From: Achaetomium macrosporum
Lineage: Eukaryota; Ascomycota; Sordariomycetes; Sordariales; Chaetomiaceae
Assembly: GCA_033296875.1 (NCBI GenBank)
Contig: MU860015.1
Coordinates: 124,001 to 188,000 of the forward strand
Reading direction: 5' to 3'
Length of the DNA: 64,000 nucleotides
In this document: one piece after another, positions 1 through 9,895 of the stretch
Layout: the number at the start of each line of letters is the position of its first letter
How positions within the stretch are numbered: the stretch's first letter is position 1
The notes under the pieces: model-generated
The model's database searches: none
Seen by the model: the letters and a program-made list of their open reading frames with translations, nothing else
What the model was told of the DNA's origin: nothing
Program-made: the position numbers and the translations under genes

Positions 1-224
1 AATTCAAGCAGCGAGGGAAGTATGACTTGGCTTCGTAGCACCCGATCTTCAAAGGAAACACTGGGAATACATAAAGAACAGTTACTTATGGGGCAGAAGA
101 CTCCGTAGATTCATGCCTCATCTATCACGCCAATCTTTGAAAACCAACTCTATCCCAACTCCCAATCCACGCCCACATCTATTCTATCACGTCTAACAAC
201 CCCAAAATCCTGCCATGCTTCCCC

Positions 225-1319
225 CTATCTCCCACCATCCCCCCCCCCTCCCTCATCACCCCCATCAATCCAAACGACCACATTCCGGGGTACATCCCTC
301 TCCCTAAAGAACCGCCTGATCTCCTCATCCGAGTACCGCATACTAAAATGCATCAGCACAAACACCGTTCCAGGCCACCTCCTCACAACCGGCTCCAGGT
401 CCGCCCAGATGGTATGCCCCGTCCGCTCCGCCTGCCGCCTGTGCTCCTCATACAGGAAACTGCACTCTGTAATGACCACCGGGACGCCGCGCTCGAGCCA
501 CTCGGGCCCCGCGGCCAGCGTGGCCGCGGTCGTGTCGCCCAGAAAGGCAAACACGGGCGTCGCCACCGGCGCCGTGATCTCCACGCCTTGCTCCTCCCGC
601 AGCGCGCGCAGCGCGGGCCCCTTCAGGCCGCGGAACTCGGGCCTCAGCTTGTGCGTCACTGCGCTGAAGAGGTAGCCCAGGCAGGGCACGGTGTGGTCGC
701 ACGCGAAGGCGGTGGCTGTGTAAGGCTGCTGGGGCGGGAGCCGGCGGAGCGTGACGGTTTCGCCTGGGCGTAGTCCCTGGGTGGTGTGTGTCCTGAGGAG
801 GGGGTGGGTTTTCTCTGTGGAATTGGATTGTCCCTCGCCCTTTGCGTCTAATCCTGCGAGCTCAACATCCTCTCCCCCTCCCTCTCGTGGTGGGTCGGAG
901 TCATCATCATCAGACTGGTCGTCGTCCTCGTACTCGTGATACGGCGATTTACTCTCAGGCGGCCAGATGCCGCCTCCTTCGTTGAGCATTGTTTTGGCAT
1001 TAAGATACCCGTCCAGAGCCTCCTTCATCTCGGCCGGGCAGAAGATATCCGGGGGGTCACTGCGCTTGATGTAGGCCGGGGTGAGTAGAGTGTGGTCGCT
1101 GTGGCCGTGCGTGAGGAAGATGTGTTTCGGCCGCATCTTGTTAATACATAGGCCCGCGTCGAGCAGCAGGTTGAGCTGCGGGACGATGAATGATGTGTGC
1201 CAGGCGGCGCGGGACCGCCCCGTGAGTGTGAGGTTGTGGTAGGGTTTTGGGAAGCGCCATTCCAGGACATGGGAGCGGGGGGATTGTGGGAGCGGGGTGG
1301 CGAAGGTTGGTGATGACAT
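225..1319 (-). CDS. Metallo-beta-lactamase-fold protein, tRNase Z-like
   Basis: Intact single-exon frame of 364 residues. The metal-binding signature HGHSDHT lies near residue 72, preceded by the usual hydrophobic strand and LLDAGLC. A second acidic motif, FLGDTTA, is near residue 260, and LMHFSMRYS near 325 resembles the C-terminal histidine motif of tRNase Z and related hydrolases. This order fits the ribonuclease Z branch of the metallo-beta-lactamase superfamily, whose members cut 3' trailers from pre-tRNA; activity here is inferred from family only. A disordered Asp/Ser-rich insert (about residues 130-170) separates the two halves and is unusual for a short tRNase Z. The start ATG at 1319 precedes all conserved sequence. 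Downstream neighbour is the MetRS gene on the same strand. It could also be a hydrolase of other specificity. Confidence 0.85.
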   Translation of the reverse strand: MSSPTFATPLPQSPRSHVLEWRFPKPYHNLTLTGRSRAAWHTSFIVPQLNLLLDAGLCINKMRPKHIFLTHGHSDHTLLTPAYIKRSDPPDIFCPAEMKEALDGYLNAKTMLNEGGGIWPPESKSPYHEYEDDDQSDDDDSDPPREGGGEDVELAGLDAKGEGQSNSTEKTHPLLRTHTTQGLRPGETVTLRRLPPQQPYTATAFACDHTVPCLGYLFSAVTHKLRPEFRGLKGPALRALREEQGVEITAPVATPVFAFLGDTTAATLAAGPEWLERGVPVVITECSFLYEEHRRQAERTGHTIWADLEPVVRRWPGTVFVLMHFSMRYSDEEIRRFFRERDVPRNVVVWIDGGDEGGGGDGGR

Positions 1320-1786
1320 TTCACAATTTGGTGGTGAGGCTGATGTGATGTCGGGAGGTGCGTTGAGCTAAAGTATGATTGAGTGGACTGAAAAGGCAAT
1401 TGAAATAGTTTTACAGGTTGCTGAGACTTTGAGCGGCAAAACATCGGCCTCCACCTCCAAGAAAGATCGTGATTATTATTGGCAGTAAGATCTGTGTGGC
1501 TGGCACTCCGAGTGAGTCAAGTCACGAGCAACGGCTGGACCCTTCACAATTATCACCAGATGTGGCAAGCATGGAGTACGCCCTGCCCTCTCCAGCTGCG
1601 GCTTTGCCCCTTTCATATCCAATGGTGCTCCGAAAATCAAAGACATCACTGCACTCAGATCGGTCTGATACAGAACTAGTGGCGGCGGATCGAGGTTGAA
1701 TCGGACGGCTCGCTGCCAGAGAAGTCTAATCTAGAAGCAACATGACAATCCCTCTAATTATGCGTTGAGCCAACTCATCCGTATCC
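1320..1786. other. Intergenic, no gene seen
   Basis: 467 bases between two minus-strand genes: the promoter/5' leader of the metallo-hydrolase and the 3' end of MetRS. Only short open frames without recognisable sequence are present. Confidence 0.6.
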
Positions 1787-4295
1787 TCACGCCTTGGCAG
1801 TCGACTCGGTTGAATCCGCCACAACTTCGGCAGACGGCACTGCAGCTTCGGCAGCCGGGGCAGGGCGAACAGGAAGTGTGGTAGACCCCTGGTCCTGGGT
1901 CGCCTCAGCCGCTTGGGCCGCCTTCTTAAGTCTCTTCCTCTCCTTCTCTGCTTCTCTCGCTGCCTTCTTTGCAGCGGCCTTCTGCGCTTCCAGCTCTTTC
2001 TGCTTGCGAAGCTCCTCGCCACCATACGCGTCGCGCCACTCTTCGACCTTCGCGACGGGGATGTTGGAGAACAACAGTTCGGGCGGGCCGATGGCGTGGC
2101 CCGGCTTGAGGTCGTTTGCCTCCCAGGTATCCGGGATGCGCGCGGTGAGCTCTTGTCCCTCCTCATCTGAACCCTTAACCCCAAGCTGCCTGAGAATGGA
2201 CCGAGCCTTTTCGGGCATATACGGGAAGAGGACGTTTGCCAGAAGGTAAATGTGGTTGAGAGCAAGGCCGATGACAGCGCGGCAGCGATCGGGTTCTTCA
2301 GCAATGAGCTGATTGCTCAGCTTGTTATCCTGTAATAGCTTGTTGCCCAATGCAGAGATGCTGGTCTCATCGTCAGAAGGCCGCCAAAAAACGTTTGTGT
2401 AACTTGAACAGGAAAAAGCATACCTCAGGACTGTGGATAGCCCTGCTCTCAACTTCAGAGCCTTGAGACTTGCGATGTACTCCTGGAGTTGTTTGTTCAC
2501 CTCCTCCTTGTGCTCCTGGAGGGCTGGGAATTTGGAGAGGTCGTGCTCGGGTACCACACCGTCCATCTTCGCCTGGCAGAACTTGACGACACGCTGGCAC
2601 AGATTGCCCAGGTTCTTGAGCAGATCGTTGTTGTTGGAATCGACAAAGTCCCTTTGAAGAGTCAGCCCAATTGAGATGGTGGCCATATCGAAGGTTGCGA
2701 GACTCACCCCCATTTGAATTCCGAGTCGCTGGTCTCGGGCCGTCTCGACAGGAGATAATACCTCCAGATATCGGCATCGATCCCGGTATCGCGAGCGTTG
2801 TTACCGAACACGCCGACACCCTTGGATTTACTGAATTTGCCGCCTTCGTAGTTGAGGTACTCGGTGGTAGACAGGTGCTTCACCTTGGTCCAGTTTTCCC
2901 TTGTGCCAAGCTGGGAGGCAGGGAAGATGATGGTATGAAACCTGAATTTCCGGTTATTAGATGTTGAATTGCATGGCATTTAGACCAAACGAAGATCGAC
3001 TTACGGAACGTTGTCTTTCCCCATGAATTGGTAAAGTGACACGTCCTCTGGGTTCTTCCACCACTTTTCCCAATTTGTGCCATCCAGGTTCCCGGCATCG
3101 GTGTAAGTTTTGGTGATCGAGGGATATCCAACTGCTCCCGTCAGCAACGCAAAGCTCCTAATCGACCCTGGAGATGGTAGGTGTGGCATACCGCAAGCAT
3201 CGAACCAGACATAGAAAACCTTCTTGGCATAGTCCTCGTCAGACAAACCGTCAAGTCCGGTGGGGACTGCCATAAGGAATGGTTAGTCAACGGTCCGAGA
3301 TTCGGGCAGGACGGCAAAACATACTTGGGACACCCCACTTGAGATCTCTGGTGATGCCACGGGGCTTCAGGCCCTGGTCCAGCCATGAATGTGTAATGGA
3401 GACACAGTTCGCGCTCCAGCCCTTCTCAGCTGTCTCCAGCCACGCCTTGATTTCTTCCTGTAGAGCATCCAAGCGGAGGTAGAGGTGCTTGGTCTGACGC
3501 CTCTCAGGGGTGGTGCCATCGAGCTTGCAGCGAGGGTTTATGAGCCACCCAGTTGCCTTGGTTTCCTGGTTTCCAGACGCATCCCTGTCCGGCTCCAAGG
3601 GATCGAGGAGGTTGCCGCATGCGTCGCACTACAATGAATTAGCGACGGAATAATCTGAAAACCGGGCAAGGAGAATCAAACCTGGTCACCACGAGCGCCC
3701 TTGTCATGGCAAAGGCTGCACTCGCCTTCGACATAGCGGTCGGCCAAGAAGGAATCGTGAGTAGGGCAGTATGCTTGGGTGGTCTCGCGCTGCTCGATGA
3801 AGCCGTTGTTCCAGAGGCGAGTGAAGATATCCTGGACGATGGACGTGTGCTCGGGTGTAGGAGTACGGCCGAAAACGTCGAAGTCGATCCTGAACCAGTC
3901 GTAAATGTCCTTGTGGATCGCGTGATACTTGGCACACAATGTGGCCGGATCCACGCCCTCGGAAAGCGCCTTTGTCTCTGTCGCAGTGCCGTACTCATCT
4001 GAACCACAGACATATATTGTTGGGAGACCCCTCGCCCGGCAAAACTTGGCGAAGACATCTGCAGACTACAAAGGCCTGGTCAGTGACTACAAAAGGAATT
4101 AAAACGGAGCCTATCCTGAAGGAGCAGGGGTCCTCCGCGGGGTCGAAGTCAGATTTGAGAGCGAGTGAAAATTACCAGGACACTGCCAATAATGTTTCCG
4201 AGATGTGGAACATTGTTGACATATGGTAGGGCGCTGGTGATAAGAATATTCTCCTTGCCAGGCAAGGGAAGTATCGGTTTTCGAGTAGCGCCCAT
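1787..4295 (-). CDS. MES1: Methionyl-tRNA synthetase, cytosolic
   Basis: Class I aminoacyl-tRNA synthetase that charges tRNA-Met in the cytosol. Exon 1 (4176-4295) starts MGATRKPILPLPGKENIL and carries the HIGH-type motif as HLGN. Exon 2 is 3682-4065 and exon 3 begins at 3628, with further exons to 1787. The KMSKS-type motif appears as KFSKSKG near 2830, and VFYVWFDAC (near 3210) is typical of MetRS. The zinc-knob region with CPTHDSF, CSLCHDKG and CDACGN lies around 3610-3760. The anticodon-binding helical domain ends in a Lys/Ala-rich tail (1787-2010) of the kind seen in eukaryotic MetRS. The start codon is fixed by the short N-terminus typical of fungal MetRS and by the splice site at 4175. 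No frame break was found when the exons were joined. Exact borders of the middle introns are approximate. Confidence 0.95.
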
Positions 4296-6642
4296 CTTGA
4301 CTCCTGAATTCGTCGTCTGCTGCTGTTGTGGTGGAAAATCGAGGGGTGTCCGGTTTGGCGCCGTTCAGTCGAAGCTCGGGTCGCAGGTGTCCCTGAAGAT
4401 AAGTTAAGGTGGGGTGAGTCATGGGTCTTAACGCCGGTTAAACCCCGGGCATGGAATTTCATAGCGGAAATCAATGACAAAGGGCAATCTGAGTCAGGCA
4501 GTGTTTCAGTGCAGGCTGGAAATGTCAAACTCAACCTATGCTCGTAATCAATGAGAATGAGTGAACGCATATTAGGAGAATCACTTTTACGACCTCGACA
4601 TTATTTACTACCTACTTATTCTGGAAACAGTAATTGGTAGACACATAGGTACGAATAAAAAAAACTCCACAGGACATTGAAGTCGGCAAGCCGGACAAAC
4701 GCACCGTCAACTCAGCGAAGTGAACGAGGCTGGGCAAGCGACTCAACACCAAGCAACTTGGAAAAATATGGCCTGTCCATCATCTCATCTCCTGCGTATA
4801 TTACTATCTCACTACCCGCAGGATTGGTCACACAGGTGACGACAAGACAAACTCCAGCAAACCTTGTCGTTGTCGCCAGCAAAAGCAGCATCCCGCAATG
4901 CTCTTTCCATCATCGAATAGACATCCGATCAATATGAGAAGTAAGGTGCGTAAGTTAAGCAAGTAAACAGGTGGCAGCGGTAATAAGAGCACGATCCTAA
5001 CACCCCTCACTTGCGAAATAAACTGGGAGCATTAGCCTGCGCTAAATAGGTAGCGGGGCGGACACCATTCCCTCCTCCCTAGTAGTAGCTGAGGAAGATT
5101 GTATCGTCCGCTCTGTTTTGCTCCACCGCTCGCTTCAATTTCTCGGGGTTGACCGGTGGTTGACCCTGTTTCTCTAATTCCGCAGGCCGAAGCCACTCGG
5201 CCGTTCAGTTTTCCTGTGAGACAACCCTGCCGATTGCTGAGGCTGGATGCGCAGCGAAGACTTCCCACCGTCTCTAATTAAGGCGTGCAAGTTCGACCCC
5301 ACCGACGAGTAGCCGTCCAGGGGGTTTGACGCCGCGGCCGCGGGGAGGAGGTCCATGGTTAGATAGTTGATCTCCAAAAGCCAAATACATCAGGTCGATA
5401 CCGTCGTAGGAGGGCCATTTCATCCTTGACGCCGTGGCGGGGAGGCGCGAAGCCGTACACAACCCGTCTGAGGCCCTTTACCAGCCTCGAAGCTAACCGC
5501 AAGCTCTACCTCTATATCACCACTACTCTCCGGCTGAAGAGATAACTATTTCGCCGGCTCTCGTTAACCTTGTTAAGTTTGAAGAGGCCACTGGAAGCTA
5601 GAATAGTCTTCCGGCGGAGGGTAGAGCGGCAGGAGAACACCGAGTCACCGACTCGTTTCCCCAGAAGTGAATACTGCCGACCAAAGCGCGCTGATGACCA
5701 TCTCAGTGAGAATACCTTCGCTATCTCCCAGGCGCAGCATGGCCACCTCATCCCTTGGCGGCTCGTCAACCTCGCTCTACGGCGCTGCGCACTCAGTTCA
5801 AGGCGAAGAGCACCTTCAAGCCCGAGGAGCTGCGCCGCGGAGCGAGGGAGGATGAGCATCATGAAATAGAGGCAAGGTGGACGGAGCGGCCGGAGCAGTA
5901 ACTGGAGTGACTTGCGCTGGTGCATTGAATGGTAATTTTGTGGCGGCCGCTCTCTAGCAGTGATGTCGTCTACCAGCTTCTGAATGTCAACGGTCGTTGG
6001 GGCCCGGCCAGGGGCTGCTCTCGAGTTTCGCTGTGCATTCACGTGCCCCTGTCAAGTCCCTGCTGAAGAGAATATCTTGGACTTTGCTTAGGAGAAGCCG
6101 TTGGAGTCGTAGTAGAATATCTCAGGAGAGCGGGATGGAGCTATCGGGCGCATTGGGATATATATTGATCTGTCTTAAGATGTATACGACGCCGTTCTGC
6201 TAGTATACTACAATACCTTACCTAGTAACTACCAGGTATAATGCTAGTGGCAGATCTCACAGCTTGGAGCCAACCAGCATCATCTGAATTCTACCTCTCT
6301 CTGAGTTTGAATCTCCTACCGTTGCAACGATGTTTTGAAATAAGTGGCCCTTCCTTTAGGGAATCCCATGCTGATCGGTACAACTTGAAGTTCGCTGTGT
6401 GACCACAGCATACCCTCTCTTAGTGTCTACCTTGGGCGAAGCCCGCTCTTGTGCAATACCACCAAAGCCAAGAATGCAGAATCAACCGTTCAACGCCTTG
6501 CCCACTTGATGCCGACCAAAACACCTCTAACAGCGCCTGCCGAATGCAATGTGACCATGACCATGGTTATGAGAAGAAGCTCGAATAGTTGGAGCATTTC
6601 CCTCCCCTCCAACTTTCCCTCCATTGTCTGGGCCCGTCGGAA
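4296..6642. other. 2.3 kb intergenic, with possible decayed coding remnant
   Basis: Separates the MetRS start from the EDC3 stop. It contains many short frames on both strands but no complete gene I recognise. On the minus strand between about 5560 and 6110, three adjacent short frames read like coding sequence broken by frame changes, for example TTVDIQKLVDDITARERPP near 5930-5990. I could not assign this stretch to a family, so it is described as a finding and not as a gene. The part beside 4295 must hold the MetRS promoter. Confidence 0.5.
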
Positions 6643-9086
6643 TCAAACCAGTTCTTCCTCCTCCCCTTCACTCGGTATCCCTCTATACTTCATCTCCAAC
6701 ACCCACCTGTCCGCGAAATCCACGCCCTTCCGCATCTTGGTCCCGGCCTTCTTCCACACCGCTTGCCCCAGCCCTATATCCGCCAGATACAGCTTCCACT
6801 CCAAGACCGCATCGTCCGGCACCGGCGCCTCGCCGGCAAGAATGGTATCGCCATCGTCATTTTCCGCCGCGATCATGGCCTCCAGCAGCCCGCGTTTCGG
6901 CGCGCCAATGGCCACCACATACCGCGGCTTGACGTACAGCCGGTTCCCGTCGACAACGCTGACCTTGCCCGATGTCGGATCGATCCCGCTCGGCACGTCC
7001 AACGCCAGCACGAACGCCTCGTTGCGGTTCGCCCATTCGATCAGTTCGTAGACGGTCGCCTGGTCGCCGTTCCGCAGCTCCTCGAACGAGATGGCCAGGC
7101 CCAGGAGCGCGTCGATGATGAGCATGACGGGGGCCGGGTTGGCCAGGCTGCTGAGCGAGGTGCGTGGCGTGTCGATGGTCAGCATCGGGATGCTGATCTT
7201 GCGGATATGCTCGAAGAAGTCGCTCTTGGTCAAGACGCGGCCGCCGAGGTTGCGGTACAGTCTCACCTGTTGCTGCACGTCCTCGAGCAGGTCGCGCTCG
7301 CCGCGCTCGAGGCCGACCACGCACACGAGCACGTTGATCCCCTTGTTGCGCAAGTGCCGGGCGGCGGCAACGGCGCGGCTCCCGGATTTGTTATTGCCGG
7401 CCAGGACGACCACCGTCTGAGGCGTCGGGCTGCCCGTCGTCGGGTCGACGGTGCCGGCGTGGCGCACCTTGATGGCTGGGTCAGACAGCGCGGTGAGTGT
7501 CACCTCGGCGATGCCGCGGCCTGCATTCTCCGTCATCATCTCCTCCGTCAGCCCGATCTCGTTGTGCGCTATGTTCTCGAGGTTGAACATTTGCAGTGCA
7601 GAGACGGTCTCGATCCGGCGGTTCGACGGCAGCACGTAGAGGCCCTGCGGAGCCGCCGCCGACGTCGGAAGCTGCTTCCTCTTGTCAGCCGTCGCAGTGC
7701 GCGACGAAAGTCGACTACTTGGACGACTCCCCTTGAAAGACGGGGTGTGGTAGTGGCTTACACCAGAATCGGCTCTCCTTGGGCCAGACCCTGTCCTGGC
7801 CATTTCGGCGGCGGCTTTGCGTGATTGCGACCGCCGGCCGGTTGTGCCCTTGCTCTCCCCACGCCGCGAGCTCTGCCTGCTGGACATGGCCAGGTCTCTA
7901 TTACTCAGCCGCTCGCTGTTCGGCATCCCATCGTCGGCTTCACTGTTCCAGAAGTCATTTGGGGTCTCCTTTGATGACGTTGGCCTATCTTTAGGCGGTT
8001 TGAGGATCGTGGAAGGCATATCCAGGACATTTTCCGAGTAGTGCAGATTCTTCCCGCCCGCAGTTCCCGGCTTCGGACGGGGTAGCCGGTTATGTGACAC
8101 CAAGCGGTCAGCTTCGCTGACCAGATCGTCCTTCCTCATCTGCGCGAACAGGTTTTGCTTGTCGAACTTGGCCAGACTGCCCTCGAAGTCAAAATCGCCC
8201 ATCTCCTGAACGTCGGTAGCATCCTCGGAGGCCCAACCGTTGTCAAGAGGCTTCCGACCCTTGCCATGCCGCTTCAATGAGTTGAATGGCTGGAAAGATG
8301 CCGTGCTCTGCAGGATAGGTGTTTGCCTCCAGCCCTTTCCTCTGCCCGCTGTTCTCGTAGAAGCGGCGGGCGATGGCTCATAGTCCTCCTGTGCCGCTGT
8401 CTTTGCATTCCCGGGCTTTCGTGCTCGTCGCTTTTTCTTCTGCCCGACTACCTCGCCGTAATCGAGAGCGATCTCGGCATCCTCCTTCTCTTCGGCGGAT
8501 TCCACCATTGCGTTGGAGTCATCAAGCTTCAATCCCTTCAGAGATGCGGCGACTACGTTTGTAGGCGTGACTTCAGAGGACGTACTCGGGATTTGCACCG
8601 GGGGTATAGTGACGGGTTCCGGATCCCTCTTCTCGCTAGTAGTAGGTTGAGGATGAGGCTCGGGCACGCGACCCAATGACGTAGCTACGGGAGGCTTGCC
8701 CACAGCAACAATCGCAGGGTCCACAAACACGGCCTGAGGAGGCTTCTGAGTAAGAGGGGATACCGTCGGGAGCGGCGCACTGGGCTGGACCGTAGGGACG
8801 ACGTTCGCTGGAGGAGCAGGTGGGAGTTCGGAAACGTCGGCGATGTTCGCTGAGGCGATCGTCATGCGCGGTTTCCACTCGTTGGTGTTGAGTATCCAGA
8901 CTGGTTATCGGTGCATGTCAGCGAATGTATTATAATGCGCCATGAATTTAGGAGTGGGGAGGCGAACTCACCATTGCTGAGCGTCAGGCCCGCGCCAGCC
9001 TCGACAGCGCTGACGGTTCCCTTGAGGCGCCTCGGCGGGTCACCGTGCAGCGTGACAAGCATCTGCAGACCGATGAATTCCGCCAT
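6643..9086 (-). CDS. EDC3: Enhancer of mRNA decapping 3 (Edc3)
   Basis: Scaffold that activates the Dcp1-Dcp2 decapping enzyme and builds P-bodies in the cytoplasm. Exon 1 (8972-9086) encodes the LSm domain start, MAEFIGLQMLVTLHGDPP. A 71-nt intron (8901-8971, donor GTGAGT, branch GCTGAC) leads to exon 2 (6643-8900). Joined, they give about 790 residues. After a long Pro/Ser-rich linker comes the FDF motif, read as DFDFEGSLAKFDKQNLF, which binds the DEAD-box helicase Dhh1 in homologues. The C-terminal YjeF_N Rossmann-like domain contains VVVLAGNNKSGSRAV and ALDVPSGIDPTSGK. The order LSm-FDF-YjeF_N and the length match fungal Edc3. A large plus-strand frame across 6589-7824 is an antisense shadow. 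Confidence 0.95.
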
Positions 9087-9895
9087 GGCGACGGGATTCT
9101 AAGCGTCCGGAAAGCTAGACTGCCGCTAAGAGGGGATAGAGGGCTGCGCTGGTGTGTTATGCTTCGACGTATTCGTTAGTCCGTTGGTGGACCGGGTTGC
9201 TGCGAATACTGCACGACTAACACCTTCCTGACACTGACTGGGACCGATGGGCTTGGGGTTGCGACGAGCATCGCAACTTCCATCCAGTGTTTTGCTTATC
9301 GATACCGACTAGGGCGCTGGGTAGAGTTTGGTGCTCGCCAAGAGCAGCCCGCATGCAAGTTCGATTTTGTGGGGCAAAGCCTGAATGGTTACACAACGGG
9401 AGGTAAGGTAAGGCGTTAAGGCAGCATCTGTCAGTACCTTAATTAACAACCCAGGTAGGTACTTTACTGAATTAAATAGGATTGTACTTCCATGTGAGCT
9501 CAGATGTCGTGAGGTGGAAGTGGGCAGCGTCTGGCAACAGCTGTTGTTTGCATACAGATTCTCGGCAAACAGCTACCTACGTTGGAGGCAGAGGCGACGT
9601 CATCCCCAATGGTTGCGAGGTCTATTCCGTTCATAGTACGGCAGAGACGCATGTCTTGCTAGTTCTACATGTGATATGCGAAGGCAATTGCAGACCTGAG
9701 CTCCTCGCTTGCTTTCATAACCCCCTTTCTACCCGGTCCGCTGAGCAGAATCTTTCCGCTTGACAACGGTAATGATAAACGCCAAAAAAAGTCGCGCCGT
9801 CATTCGCCCTCCCCACCCTGACACCAATACAATACTTAGAACACCATAGCATTACCGCGGACAGGTCCATTGATCACGTTCCATCGACCAGCTCA
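9087..9895. other. Intergenic, EDC3 promoter and PIF1 3' flank
   Basis: About 800 bases. The EDC3 promoter must lie here. I see short GGTAAGGTAAGG and GTACCTTAATTAA-like tracts near 9405-9450 but no coding sequence worth calling. Confidence 0.6.

Noticed and set aside
5445..5465. AAGCCGTACACAACCC as an isolated MITE arm
   Set aside because: Lacks the A-run and the CAAA extension, and has no partner or pyrimidine core nearby.
6589..7824. 411-codon plus-strand frame opposite EDC3
   Set aside because: Antisense shadow of the GC-rich YjeF_N region; His/Arg/Ala-rich with no motif, while the minus strand encodes a complete Edc3.
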